This document shows, one piece after another, positions 52,969-62,432 of a stretch of 64,000 nt of DNA. The position numbers were made by a program, and so were the translations under genes. The stretch spans positions 90,699 to 154,698 of the forward strand of contig NZ_JAAIXZ010000027.1 of NCBI RefSeq assembly GCF_010894435.1, written 5' to 3'. The notes below the pieces were generated by a model. That model ran no database searches, was not told the origin of the DNA, and worked only from the letters and a program-made list of their open reading frames with translations. Within the stretch, counting starts at the first letter, position 1. Each line of letters opens with the position of its first letter. The DNA comes from Pyxidicoccus trucidator (GTDB taxonomy: Bacteria; Myxococcota; Myxococcia; Myxococcales; Myxococcaceae).

Positions 52969-55900
52969 GTGCCATCCGTCGATTCCATCGTGAAGTCCGC
53001 CCAGCCGGGACTGATGTTGATGCCAACGCACGGCGTCTTCGTCACCGCATGGCTGTCCAATCCCAGCTCCAGCAAGCCCATCCTCAAGGCACTCAAGCGA
53101 TTGGTCTCGGAGGCCAAGAGCGACACCGGGCGCAGCGGCGTCGTCGTGGCCATCAACGGCGCGCTGTGGGGCCAGTGGTCGGGCCACGTCCCCGCCGGCG
53201 CTCCGTCCGAGCAGCCCCTGCTCGCCACCAGCTCACACTTCCGGGATACCGGCGGAGACCTGTGGCTGTACCTGAAGGCGGACTCGAAGGAAGGCGTCGA
53301 CGCGCTGCTGGCCGAGGTGGAACAGCAACTGGGGCCCCTGCTGTCGCGCCAGGAGCAGACCCGGGCGGCGCTGCCTCCGGACCAGAAGATCCTCGACCAG
53401 CACTTCGTCGATGGCATCACCAGCCCGAGCGACCCGGCCTCCGTGGTGGCGCACATCCTGGGCACGGGAACCCAGAGCGCCATGGGGAGCTGCTGGGCCC
53501 TGGCGCAGAAGTTCGAGGTGGCCTGGGCGGCCTTCTCGGACATGAGCGTGGATGGGCAGCAGAACGTCATCGGCCGTGACGACCAGGCCGTCCTCATTCC
53601 CGACAAGGACCTCCGCAGCCACATCAAGCGCGTGCGGGTCCTGGAGGAAGACCACTCCAACCGCGAGCTGGTGCGCCAGGCCCTGCCCTTCGGTCACGCG
53701 CCGAGCGGCGGCGGCCGGGAGAAGGGCATCTACTTCGCCGCCTTCGCCCGGGACACCGCCACCTTCGAGTCCATGCTGCGGCGGATGGTGGGGGGCTCCA
53801 CGGGTGACTCGGACAAGCTGCTGGGCGTCATCAACGCCGTCTCCGGCGGCTACTTCTACGTCCCGTCCGCGGCGGAGCTCGGGGTGAAGCAGGGCCTCAC
53901 TCCCGCCGACTTCCAGCCCGCGTCCCTCTGGCAGGTGCGCAGCGACAACGGCCTGATGTTCTACAACTCGGCGGACTACCTGAACGTGATGGGCACCGGC
54001 CAGTACGGCCCGGGAGACCCACCGTCCCAGCGCATCCTCGGCCTGCTGGGGAAGGTCTTCTCGCGCTGGCAGAACAAGTGGTACCGGCGGCTGGACACGC
54101 CCCGCGTGCCCCCGCTCTCCGAGTTCCTCGACCCCGGCGAGAAGCGCTACCTGAAGGCCTCCGTCGTGGTGCGCCGGGGTCTCTCCATCCAGCGAATGCT
54201 GACACGGGTGTGGACCACCACCGAGTACCCGCTCCCGCGCGAGTCGTGGGCGTGGCGGGCGGACCTGTTCCGCATCGACCCCAATGACATCCTCGTCGGA
54301 GTCATGCCGGAGCTGTCGCTCGGGCGCGGCAAGGAGGTCATGCCCTACCTGAGCGACGAGGAGCGGCTTGCCGGCTTCCTCGTGATGCTGGATGAGACGT
54401 CGTCCATGGGGCATGTGGTGCCCAACCACCGCAAGGCACTGGAGCTGGGCCTGGAGGCGCTGCTCAAGGACCTGCGCAAGCGCCACGCGAAGGCTTCCAA
54501 CGACGACTCGCGGGACTTCTACCAGGCCGCCATCCTGTCGCTGGAGGGCGTGCAGGGTTACTGCCTCAACTACGCGCTGCTGGCCGAGCGCATGGCCGGG
54601 GACACCACCCTTCCCCCTGAGCAACAGCAGAACCTACTGTCGCTCGCCGCCCGCATGCGCAAGCTGGCCACGGACAAGCCCGACACGCTCGTCGAGGCGG
54701 CCCAGTGCATCTTCAACCTCCACTGCTGCCTGCACCTCGTCGGCGAGCCCGTGTCCATCGGCCGGTTGGATCAGCTCCTGGCGCCCTTCTTCGAAAAGAA
54801 GAAGGAGGCCGAGGCCCAGGAGGTGCTCGACGCGCTCTGGGTCAAGCTGGGCGAGAAGGCGCTGCACAACCGGCAGAACGCCACCGACCACGTTACCTAC
54901 GGGACTACCGCCGTCTCGTACATCGGCGGCAACTTCCCGCAGGGCGACGGCATCAACCAGTGGGTGCAACAGGTCACCGTGGGCGGCTACCTGCCGACGG
55001 ATGACGCGAAACCCACGCCCGGCGCCAACCGGCTGACGCTGCTGTGCCTGCGCTCGGCGCGCCGGTTGCCGCTCAACGCGCCGGTGCTCTCGCTCCGCGT
55101 ATACCCGGGCATGGACGAGGACCTCCTCCAGGAGGCGGCGAGCGCGCTGCGCAGCGGTGGCTCGCATCCCATCCTCTTCCAGGAGGACCGCATGGTGACG
55201 GCGCTGTCCCAGGGCTCGGGACTGCCGCTGGCCGCCGCGCGCGACTACGTGTGTGACGGCTGCTACGAGCCGATGATTGCCGGGCAGTGCGAGTTCGCCT
55301 TCAGCAACGTCATCACCCTGGATGCACTCGAGCTCGCGCTCAACCAGGGCGCGCGCTTCAACCAGGCCGGCCCCGTCTTCCTGCGCGGCTGGAAGGTCAG
55401 CTTCCGCTCTCCGCCTGCCTCGGAGATTGGCAGCTTCGAGCAGCTTCAGTCGCTCTACCTCCAGCACCTGCGCTACCTGACGGTGCAGTTCTACACGAGC
55501 GTGCTGGGCAACTACGGAGCGCTCTGGAACTACTGCCCCAGCCCGCTGCTCTCCACCGTGATTGACGGCTGCGTGGAGACGGGGAGAGACCTCTCCAATG
55601 GTGGAGCGCGCTATCACCTGATTGCCCCGATGTACCTGGCGATGGCGACGACCATCGACTCGCTCTACGCCATCAAGACGCTGGTGTTCGACCCGGAGAC
55701 CGCCGTCACCACGCTGCCAGAGCTGGTGCAGGCCCTGCAGGAGGACTGGGGCTTCGGCATGGAGGAGCCCTTCCAGAGCCAGCTCGCGGGCACGCTGCGC
55801 TCGGGGGAGCAGGCGAAGCGCTTCAAGCAGCTTCGCGAGAGCGCGCTGCGGTTGCCGAAGTTCGGCATGGGGAACCCCGAGGTGGACGCGCTCGGTGGCT

Positions 55901-56580
55901 GGCTCGTGCAGAGCATCGTCGACGTGGCCCGGCAGACGCTGGCGTCGCCGCCGCCGGTGCTGGCGGACACGCTCCAGAAACTGGAGAAGAAGTTCTCGGT
56001 GCGTGGCGCGCCGTGGAAGCTCCACCTGCAGGTGGGCGTGGGCACCTTCGAGGCCTACGTGGGAAATGCGCTCGGCAGCGGCGCGTCGCCGTGCGGCCGC
56101 CGCAACGCCCAGCCCTTCCCCTCGGACTTCAGCCCCACCCCCGTGCCCCAGGACCTGCCACCCATCGCCCAGGCGCCGCGGGCCGCGCATCCCGTCCCCG
56201 GCACGAACCGCCCCATCTACACGGCGATGAAGAGCTGGAACCAGGAGGCCATCAACGTGGGGCTGTCGAACGCGGCACCGGTGGACCTGAACATCCGCGA
56301 GGACTTCCCGCAGGAGGACCTGGTGGAGTTCATCCGGCAATACGCCGCGGGCCACGTCGGCTCGAACCTCCTCACCCTGACGTGCGCGGACCCCGACACC
56401 TACGAGACCGCCGCGGTGCAGCCCGAGCGCTACGAGTTGGTGCGCGTGCGCACCGGCGGGTGGACCGAGTTCTTCTCCGCCATGTTCCCCGCCCACCACG
56501 CGCAGCACCTGCGCAGGCCCTGGTTCACTCCGGAGCCGCCGCCTGGAGGGCGCGTGCCGCCACGCCGGAAGAGGCGCTGA
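52969..56580 (+). CDS. DyP-type heme peroxidase fused to a glycyl-radical-enzyme (PFL-like) domain
   Basis: A 1203-residue protein. Residues about 1-330 are a DyP-type peroxidase: distal aspartate D148 in FVDGITSP, proximal heme histidine H218 in SHIKRVRV and arginine R236 (spacing 70 and 18 residues, as in B-type DyPs), then GIYFAAFARDTATFESMLRRMVGG. Residues about 400-1195 are a glycyl radical enzyme: catalytic-type cysteine C765 in YVCDGCYEP, GGARYHLIAPMYLA, and the C-terminal RTGGWTEFF with G1164 at the radical position (family RVxGYS). The GTG has GAGGAG 8 bases upstream. No activating radical-SAM enzyme and no encapsulin lie in this window. Chemistry unknown. Confidence 0.85.
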   Translation: MPSVDSIVKSAQPGLMLMPTHGVFVTAWLSNPSSSKPILKALKRLVSEAKSDTGRSGVVVAINGALWGQWSGHVPAGAPSEQPLLATSSHFRDTGGDLWLYLKADSKEGVDALLAEVEQQLGPLLSRQEQTRAALPPDQKILDQHFVDGITSPSDPASVVAHILGTGTQSAMGSCWALAQKFEVAWAAFSDMSVDGQQNVIGRDDQAVLIPDKDLRSHIKRVRVLEEDHSNRELVRQALPFGHAPSGGGREKGIYFAAFARDTATFESMLRRMVGGSTGDSDKLLGVINAVSGGYFYVPSAAELGVKQGLTPADFQPASLWQVRSDNGLMFYNSADYLNVMGTGQYGPGDPPSQRILGLLGKVFSRWQNKWYRRLDTPRVPPLSEFLDPGEKRYLKASVVVRRGLSIQRMLTRVWTTTEYPLPRESWAWRADLFRIDPNDILVGVMPELSLGRGKEVMPYLSDEERLAGFLVMLDETSSMGHVVPNHRKALELGLEALLKDLRKRHAKASNDDSRDFYQAAILSLEGVQGYCLNYALLAERMAGDTTLPPEQQQNLLSLAARMRKLATDKPDTLVEAAQCIFNLHCCLHLVGEPVSIGRLDQLLAPFFEKKKEAEAQEVLDALWVKLGEKALHNRQNATDHVTYGTTAVSYIGGNFPQGDGINQWVQQVTVGGYLPTDDAKPTPGANRLTLLCLRSARRLPLNAPVLSLRVYPGMDEDLLQEAASALRSGGSHPILFQEDRMVTALSQGSGLPLAAARDYVCDGCYEPMIAGQCEFAFSNVITLDALELALNQGARFNQAGPVFLRGWKVSFRSPPASEIGSFEQLQSLYLQHLRYLTVQFYTSVLGNYGALWNYCPSPLLSTVIDGCVETGRDLSNGGARYHLIAPMYLAMATTIDSLYAIKTLVFDPETAVTTLPELVQALQEDWGFGMEEPFQSQLAGTLRSGEQAKRFKQLRESALRLPKFGMGNPEVDALGGWLVQSIVDVARQTLASPPPVLADTLQKLEKKFSVRGAPWKLHLQVGVGTFEAYVGNALGSGASPCGRRNAQPFPSDFSPTPVPQDLPPIAQAPRAAHPVPGTNRPIYTAMKSWNQEAINVGLSNAAPVDLNIREDFPQEDLVEFIRQYAAGHVGSNLLTLTCADPDTYETAAVQPERYELVRVRTGGWTEFFSAMFPAHHAQHLRRPWFTPEPPPGGRVPPRRKRR

Positions 56581-56610
56581 GGCACGGCCGGCCTGCCCCC
56601 ATGCACGCCC

Positions 56611-56733
56611 CTGGTCGATCACACCGGCGCGCTGTCGAGCCGCGTGGTCGAGTACACCATGGCCCTGCTGCGAGACGCGCTCGTGCGAGACCAGCCGGTG
56701 CTGCGGGCCCTGACCGGCGTCAGCCATCCGTGA
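56611..56733 (+). pseudogene. Gene fragment
   Basis: An open frame without a proper start that reads like the last 40 residues of a protein (HTGALSSRVVEYTMALLRDALVRDQ ... GVSHP). It may be the tail of a lost gene, and the evidence is weak. Confidence 0.25.
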
Positions 56734-56773
56734 CCTGTGCCCAGACGCGCGAACGCCGCGCCGCCTCGAACTT

Positions 56774-57541
56774 CTACGTGATCGCGAGGGCCTCGCGCTC
56801 CGGCGGCCAATCCTCGGGATTCGTCGGAGTCGTGAGCCACGGGCGCGGCCCGAATCGCTGCTCGAGCGCCGCCGCGAGCGACGGTCGCCCGCCCCCGTAG
56901 AGTCCCTCCATGACCTCTTGCACGTACGGCGTCGGATCGACCGCGTTCCCCTTCAGCCCGAGGAAGCGAGCGTGCGCGAGCATTGGCGACTCGGCCAGCG
57001 CCTCGACCCCGGACTGCCCGATCTCGTCGTAGTTCAGCGAGATCCACCCGAGCCGCGCGGCGTGCTCGCAGCGCGCGAGCGCGAATGCTCCAGCATCTCC
57101 GAAGGCCGCGCCCAGTAGCGGCATGTTGAGCGACGTGAGCTTCGCGAGCTGCGGCACCGAGAACAGTGCATCCACCGAAGGCAGCGGCGCCGTGATCGTC
57201 ACGTGCTGGATCGGCGCGAGCTCGAACAGCCGCGGCGCGCGCGCGACGAAGTCCGCCCCACTGATGGTGATCTCCGCGACCAGCCCACGGTGGAACTTAT
57301 AGTCCGTGACAATCTTCGCGAGCTCGCCGGCCCACGCCCACCCGCGCTTGCCAATCGCGACGTTGATTGCCAGCCTGAGCGCGTAAGCCCGGTCGCTCCC
57401 CGCTCGCGCGAGCTCGAGGTACGTCAGCTGATTCTCGAGCAGCTCCGCGCGAGGGTCATCTCGAGCCTTCCAGTCGGCGAGCAGCGCCCTCCTCGCGGCC
57501 ATCGATCCGGGCTCGGCGAGCACCCTTGCGAATGCGTCCAT
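56774..57541 (-). CDS. TIGR02996-domain protein with leucine-rich-like repeats
   Basis: A 255-residue protein started at the ATG at 57541 (MDAFARVLAEPGSMAARRALLADWKARDDPRAELLENQLTYL). This is the TIGR02996 domain, common in myxobacteria and planctomycetes and often linked to leucine-rich repeats. The following 180 residues show repeating strands (LFELAPIQHVTITAP, KLTSLNMPLLGAAFGDAGAFALARCEHAARLGWISLNYDEIGQSGVEALAES), a degenerate LRR pattern. Function unknown, perhaps protein binding. It is divergent from the reductase gene at 57723. Confidence 0.75.
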   Translation of the reverse strand: MDAFARVLAEPGSMAARRALLADWKARDDPRAELLENQLTYLELARAGSDRAYALRLAINVAIGKRGWAWAGELAKIVTDYKFHRGLVAEITISGADFVARAPRLFELAPIQHVTITAPLPSVDALFSVPQLAKLTSLNMPLLGAAFGDAGAFALARCEHAARLGWISLNYDEIGQSGVEALAESPMLAHARFLGLKGNAVDPTPYVQEVMEGLYGGGRPSLAAALEQRFGPRPWLTTPTNPEDWPPEREALAIT

Positions 57542-57722
57542 CAGTCGTGGCTCCTGCGCTTCGTGTAGGGATGGGTTGGCTGCACAACACCGCATCGATG
57601 GCTCGGCCGGACATCGAAACACAATGCGGGGGCGCGATGAACACCGTTGGTGCGGTGGCCGGGCACGAGGTCTCACCGCATCCGCGCCTGGGCAGTTTAG
57701 ACTCAAACAAGGAGGGTGACCC

Positions 57723-58394
57723 ATGCGGAAGCTTATCGTCGGCGCAATGGTTTCCATGGACGGTGTCATGCAGGCGCCCGGCGGGCCGACCGAGGATCCG
57801 ACCAGGGGCTTCAAGTTCGGCGGCTGGGTGATGCCCTATTTCGATCAGGAGTTCGGCGAGGAACTCGACCGCGTCTTCAAGGAGAAGTTCGATCTCCTGC
57901 TCGGCCGCAAGACCTATGAGATCTTCGCCGCGTACTGGCCCTACTACGACGAAAACGCTCCTCATGGCGGCATCGCCAGGCTGTTCAAGGACATCAGAAA
58001 GTACGTCGTCTCGCGCTCGGGCGACGTCGATACGGGCTGGCAGGGCTCGGTGTTGCTCCGCGACATCGCCGACGTGAAGCGGCTACGGCAGGAAGACGGG
58101 CCGAACCTCGTCACTCAAGGCAGCACCGAACTCGTCCACGCGCTGCTCGCCAACAACCTGGTTGACGCTATGAGCATCTTTACGGTGCCGGTCGTGCTGG
58201 GCGGCGGCAAGAAGCTGTTCGCGGACGGCTCGGCGCCGCACAGCTACAAGCTGACCCGCTCGCGCGTCTCCTCCACCGGCCTCATGATCGCGCACTACGA
58301 GCGCGACGGCGAGATCAAGATCGGCGGCACGGAGCTCGATGCTCCCAGCGAGCGTGAGCGCGCCCGCCAAGAGCGAATGAAGCGCGAGGCCTAG
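57723..58394 (+). CDS. Dihydrofolate-reductase/RibD C-terminal family protein
   Basis: A 223-residue protein matching the DHFR-like RibD C-terminal (YwjB/YyaP) family: MRKLIVGAMVSMDGVMQAPGG, then DLLLGRKTYEIFAAYWP, VVSRSG, LVTQGSTELVHALLANNLVDAMSIFTVPVVLGGGKKLF. These NADPH-binding proteins reduce pteridine- or pyrimidine-like substrates; the exact one is not known. The ATG is preceded by AAGGAGG. The C-terminal 20 residues are charged and helical, an extension. GC and codon use look like the neighbours. Confidence 0.88.
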   Translation: MRKLIVGAMVSMDGVMQAPGGPTEDPTRGFKFGGWVMPYFDQEFGEELDRVFKEKFDLLLGRKTYEIFAAYWPYYDENAPHGGIARLFKDIRKYVVSRSGDVDTGWQGSVLLRDIADVKRLRQEDGPNLVTQGSTELVHALLANNLVDAMSIFTVPVVLGGGKKLFADGSAPHSYKLTRSRVSSTGLMIAHYERDGEIKIGGTELDAPSERERARQERMKREA

Positions 58395-58597
58395 CTGAGC
58401 ACCCTGCCCCTGCCCTGGAGAGAACGCAGGTACCTGGCCCTCGGAGTCCTCGCCGGCATCGTCGTCCTCGCGCTCCGCCTGCGGCAGTGGCTGCTGCACC
58501 GGAATGGCGAGCTGGCCAAGGCCGAACCCTTCGACGGGGGAGGCATCGCGGCAGAGAAGTTTCCCGGCCTGAAGGCCCAGGCGCGCCCGTTGGGCCT
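58395..58597 (+). pseudogene. Membrane-protein-like gene fragment
   Basis: Open frame without a start: a hydrophobic helix (YLALGVLAGIVVLALRLRQWLL) followed by a basic segment. It overlaps nothing on the plus strand and runs into the antisense of the next lipoprotein gene. Probably a decayed gene. Confidence 0.3.
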
Positions 58598-59143
58598 TCA
58601 GTCGAGCCGGCTCGTGCGACATGGCGGTCCGCACTTCGGTCCGTTCGGCTGGCTCTCCAGGTATGTGACTGCCCGGCGCACATCGATGAGATTGCGTCCG
58701 GCCGAAGTGACGACGCTTACCGCGTACACGTCACCGTCCTTCAGCTCCGCGGCCGACCAGGCGGTGAAGCTGATGTGGAGCTCGAACCCGCCTCCGGGCG
58801 CGGAGTGCACCGACGCATCGTAGAGCGGCGTTCCCTCACGCCACTCCCCATGCATCGGGAAGTATACACGGTTGTGCGTAATGTTGCCGCGCTCATCGGG
58901 CTCCGAGAAGCCCGCGAAGCTCAGCGTGTAGCAGACCTCGTTCCGACAGAGGGTCATCGTGCTGGAGCGCAGCTCATCGAGGCTGGCGTCGACGTGCCGG
59001 GTCATCGACATCGCCGCGCCGCACCCAATGAGGGTGCAAGGCTGGCCTTGGGGAGTACCGAAATCATCCATCTCCTGGCACGCCGCGAGCGCGAGCAGCG
59101 CCATACACAGGCCAAGACGACACGAGGTGCTCAGTTGCTTCAT
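58598..59143 (-). CDS. Putative lipoprotein
   Basis: A 181-residue lipoprotein: lipobox LLALAAC (cysteine 22), GGGAG 8 bases before the ATG at 59143. The mature part has a C-x4-C pair (PCTLIGC) and a beta-rich core with MTLCRNEVCYTLSFAGF, a disulfide-like C-x4-C. No family is recognised. The reading frame continues upstream to 59587, but the extra part looks non-coding apart from a signal-peptide-like piece near 59497. Confidence 0.7.
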   Translation of the reverse strand: MKQLSTSCRLGLCMALLALAACQEMDDFGTPQGQPCTLIGCGAAMSMTRHVDASLDELRSSTMTLCRNEVCYTLSFAGFSEPDERGNITHNRVYFPMHGEWREGTPLYDASVHSAPGGGFELHISFTAWSAAELKDGDVYAVSVVTSAGRNLIDVRRAVTYLESQPNGPKCGPPCRTSRLD

Positions 59144-59755
59144 GTCAGACTCCCAGTAAGACGACGCGGGAATGCGCGCCATGGCATGAAACCCGGAACG
59201 CTCTCCCAGTTGCGCTCTGCGTGCAACCGGTCCGGGGACTGGAGACCGGGCAAGGCCTACCGTGCGCTCCACGGCGTGGGACTGAAGGTGCAGCGCCGGT
59301 CCACCACGAGGCTGCGAGACACTCTCGCGCCCCCGCCGCTTCCAGGGGTTCGGGGATGCCCCGCTGTTCATCTCCGACTGCTCAGCGGCGTGCATCAAGG
59401 AACTCGCCACGGTGAGCCGTGCTGACTTCGGAGAGGAGCCGTCGGCAATGGCAAGCGAGGCGAACAGGCAGCTGAAGAGGCACAGAATCCAGGACATGGA
59501 GACTCCTGGCGGGATGGGTCCACGGGAAGACGGTCCGCCGGTCATCCAGGAGAAGCGTCCGCTGGAACTCTTTGCATTCCGGGCCAATGCAACGATGGGA
59601 CCAGACAGGCTGGAAACCTGTCACGCGCCGTCCGCGGGAGCGCGTTCCCCACCATGCCGCAAGCATTCCCAGACATTTTAGGATTGAAGCGGGGCCGCGC
59701 CGTTTCCCGAAAGGTCGCCCGCACCTCCGCGTGGCGCCCTTCCGGGAGGCCTCCC
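59144..59755. other. 612-bp gap with a decayed signal-peptide gene
   Basis: No intact gene. On the minus strand an ATG at 59497 with AGGAG 5 bases upstream starts a clear signal peptide (MSWILCLFSCLFASLAIADG). The frame then turns into low-quality sequence before the lipoprotein gene at 59143. It may be the 5' remnant of a secreted-protein gene. Confidence 0.4.
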
Positions 59756-61387
59756 ATGACGTTACCCCTCCGAGTCCTGGTGTCCGCCAGTGCCCTGCTG
59801 CTGTCCCTGCCGCTCTCTGGCTGCGACGACTCACCCGACACGGACCCGCCCGCCGATGCTGGGACGCCCGACGCGGGGCCCTATGTCTGGGACGGCACCT
59901 ACACCGAGCTCGAGGAGCGCGGAGAGTTCCTGGACCAGGGCTCCTTCGCGCCATGCACCTTCGACACTCGGGACGCCAGCGTCACGGCCTGCCATGAGCT
60001 GTCCCGCTTCGACCTCTCCCAGTGCAACCGCGACACGCTCTCTGACATGCCTGCCGGGGCCATCTACGAGTTCGCCCTCCGGGACGCACGGCCTCCTGTG
60101 GATGGGGGCAGCGTCGCCTCCTACAACACGAGCGCCCTGTTCCAGGAAGACGGCGGCACCATGTTCCTTGTGCCCTTTCAGCTGCGCGACACGGGGGACG
60201 GCCGCTTCTTCGTCCGCGGCCATAAGGTGCTCGCGTCGGGCTCCACCGCCACCATCACCCTGGCGGGCTGCCAGAAGAAAGACACAGAGACCCTCACCGG
60301 CTGCTTCGCGTACTGCGGGCGGACGCGGCTCATCCAGTCGGGCACCTTCGAGGGCCACCGTGTCTCCAACTGGGGAGGAGAGCCCGAGTCCTCCGGCGGC
60401 CTCGAGCTCCTCTCGGAGAGCTACACACCCGTGGGCCAGCCCGTGGACGTCTATGTCACCAAGGGCCATGCCTACGTCGTCTCGATTCCCCACAAGGTGC
60501 GCCTCGGTGGGCTCTCCGTCTTCGACGTGAGCGACCCCCGAAACCCCGTGCTCAAGAAGACCCTCTCCCTGCCCGGGAACAACTACTGGAATGGCGTCTG
60601 GGCCAGGGGCGACGCGCTCTACGTGGCCAGCAACGAGGCGGGGACGCTCATCTACGACATCTCCAACCCCGCGGAGCCCGCGTTCGTGCGCAGCTTCACG
60701 ACAGGCATCTACGGCACCCACACGGTGCTCGTCGACGGCGACCGGCTCTACTCCATGGCCACCAGCAGCGGCACCCACGTCCATGACATCTCCGAGCCGC
60801 TGAACCCCCAACTGCGCACCGTCATCTCCCTCCCGGACGAGGCCGTCTGGGGTGGGGCGCATGACACCTTCGTCTACGAGGGCCGCCTCTATGTCAGCAA
60901 TTCCTACGGCGGCTACGTCGTCGTGGACGTCACGGACCTGGACAACGTTCGCGAGCTGGGCGCGTACCTCCGTCGGGACCTCAGCTTCTCGCACAACAGC
61001 GCGGTGAGCACCTTCGCTGGCCGCACCATCGCCTTCGAGGGCGGTGAGGGCAACTACTCCCATCTGCGCGTGCTCGACGTCACCCGCCCCGAGCGCATCG
61101 TGAAGATTGGCGAGTTCCGCACGCACAGGCCCTTCACGTCCATGCACAACCTCATCCTGCGCGGCAACCTCCTCTACGTCGCCTGGTACCAGGACGGCCT
61201 GCGCGTGCTCGACGTGTCCAATCCCACGCGGCCGAAGCAGGTGGCCCACTACAACACCTTCCGCGAGACGGACCCGAACCGGAGCGAGAGCCCCTTCGAA
61301 GGGGTCCTCGGCGTCCGCGTCCCCGGAGATGGCCACGTATACGTGACGGACTCCTCGCGCGGCCTGCTCATCTTCAACGAGCTCTGA
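59756..61387 (+). CDS. LVIVD-repeat beta-propeller lipoprotein
   Basis: A 543-residue lipoprotein (lipobox SLPLSGC, cysteine 23) with an Asp/Pro-rich linker. From about residue 230 it contains LVIVD-type repeats: GGLSVFDVSDPRNPVL, GTLIYDISNPAEPAFV, GTHVHDISEPLNPQL, GYVVVDVTDLDNVREL, HLRVLDVTRPERIV and GLRVLDVSNPTRPKQV, probably six or seven blades of a propeller. Surface exposure is likely. The ATG at 59756 has GGGAGG upstream. The C-terminus is complete. Confidence 0.85.
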   Translation: MTLPLRVLVSASALLLSLPLSGCDDSPDTDPPADAGTPDAGPYVWDGTYTELEERGEFLDQGSFAPCTFDTRDASVTACHELSRFDLSQCNRDTLSDMPAGAIYEFALRDARPPVDGGSVASYNTSALFQEDGGTMFLVPFQLRDTGDGRFFVRGHKVLASGSTATITLAGCQKKDTETLTGCFAYCGRTRLIQSGTFEGHRVSNWGGEPESSGGLELLSESYTPVGQPVDVYVTKGHAYVVSIPHKVRLGGLSVFDVSDPRNPVLKKTLSLPGNNYWNGVWARGDALYVASNEAGTLIYDISNPAEPAFVRSFTTGIYGTHTVLVDGDRLYSMATSSGTHVHDISEPLNPQLRTVISLPDEAVWGGAHDTFVYEGRLYVSNSYGGYVVVDVTDLDNVRELGAYLRRDLSFSHNSAVSTFAGRTIAFEGGEGNYSHLRVLDVTRPERIVKIGEFRTHRPFTSMHNLILRGNLLYVAWYQDGLRVLDVSNPTRPKQVAHYNTFRETDPNRSESPFEGVLGVRVPGDGHVYVTDSSRGLLIFNEL

Positions 61388-61577
61388 CGGCCTCTCCCAG
61401 CCCGGCCCCCTCCGGGTGCTGAAGATTCTCCGCTCCCTCGCCGACGTCGCGCTCACCCTGGGGGACCGGGGCTGGACCTACCCGGCTCTGCCCTTGCTTG
61501 GGCCCTGGGTCGTGGACGACATGGGGTCCTGGCTGCGCTCACGCCCAGCCAGGTCGATCCGGCCTCGGGAGCTGTCC
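61388..61577 (+). other. Gap with a possible gene remnant
   Basis: A 190-bp stretch. An open plus-strand frame (from about 61419 to the stop at 61578-61580) reads LKILRSLADVALTLGDRGWTYP and so on. It has no start and looks like a decayed 3' fragment. Low confidence. Confidence 0.25.
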
Positions 61578-61583
61578 TAGAGT
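61578..61583 (+). promoter_or_regulatory. -10 box of a likely leaderless mRNA
   Basis: TAGAGT is followed by exactly 6 bases and the ATG at 61590. No Shine-Dalgarno sequence is present. Confidence 0.4.
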
Positions 61584-61589
61584 CCGCGT

Positions 61590-62432
61590 ATGGACAAAAG
61601 CAGGGAAGCCTTCCTGGCACTCGTCGTCTGCCTGGGATTGGCAATGCCGCCGCGTGTGGCAATGGCCGGAGAGTCGCTGGACCGATACATCATCGAGGCC
61701 ATCCGCCTCTACGAAGGGCTCGAGTACGAGCTCGCGCTGGAGCAGCTCGGACACGCCCGGAAGGGCGCTCCGAGCGCCGACGAGGAAGTCGTCATCAGCC
61801 TCCATGAGGGCGTCATCCTCGCGGACCTCGGACGCTGGGACGAGGCGCGTGCCTCGTTCCAGTCCGCCCTCCGGCGGAAGCCCGGAGCGCAGCTTCCTCT
61901 TCTCGTCTCCCCCAAGGTGACGCGGGAGTTCGAGGCCCTGCGCGCCAGCATCCACGCACAGCTCTCACCAGGGCAGCCAAAGCCAGCCGGCGGCGGCACG
62001 GAGGAACAGGCGGTCGAGCTGCCCCTGTCCATCGAACCCCCGTCCGCCCTGGCTCCCCACGCCAACGCGGATGCAGCCGGAGCCCGGACTGACCTGGTGC
62101 CCTCCTCTACCCAGGCGCAGGCCATGGAGGTGCGCGAGCGTCGCACGCCCCTGGCGCCGTGGGTGCTTCTCGGCGTGGGTGTGGCGGCCGGAGGTACGGG
62201 TACCTGGTTCGCGCTCTCCTCGCGAGGTCAGTCCGAGGATGCACGCGGTGCCCGCTACCAGGACGACCTGCTCGCGCACCATGCGCAAGCGAAGCGCGAC
62301 GCGAGGACGGCCAACATCCTGTTCGGCACGGCGGGACTGGCCGCGGCCGGCGCGCTGGTCACCTGGCTGCTGTCTCCCAGTCCCTCCCATGAGCCCGGGC
62401 CCGAGCTGTCCGCGCGCGGAGGCGCCCGATGA
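61590..62432 (+). CDS. Secreted TPR-like protein with one membrane segment
   Basis: A 280-residue protein with a signal peptide (MDKSREAFLALVVCLGLAMPPRVAMAGES). The region 30-115 forms TPR-like helices (LDRYIIEAIRLYEGLEYELALEQLGHARKG ... DEARASFQSALRRKP). A Pro/Ala linker follows, then two hydrophobic stretches near the C-terminus (WVLLGVGVAAGGTGTWFAL and ILFGTAGLAAAGALVTWLL). This layout is common for myxobacterial envelope proteins of unknown role. Its stop overlaps the ATG of the MopE-like gene (ATGA at 62429), so the two are coupled. Confidence 0.7.
   Translation: MDKSREAFLALVVCLGLAMPPRVAMAGESLDRYIIEAIRLYEGLEYELALEQLGHARKGAPSADEEVVISLHEGVILADLGRWDEARASFQSALRRKPGAQLPLLVSPKVTREFEALRASIHAQLSPGQPKPAGGGTEEQAVELPLSIEPPSALAPHANADAAGARTDLVPSSTQAQAMEVRERRTPLAPWVLLGVGVAAGGTGTWFALSSRGQSEDARGARYQDDLLAHHAQAKRDARTANILFGTAGLAAAGALVTWLLSPSPSHEPGPELSARGGAR

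Noticed and set aside
59144..59587. N-terminal extension of the 58598 lipoprotein
   Set aside because: The frame is open, but the ATG at 59143 with GGGAG and a lipobox is clearly the start; the extension lacks coding character except for a separate signal-peptide-like piece.
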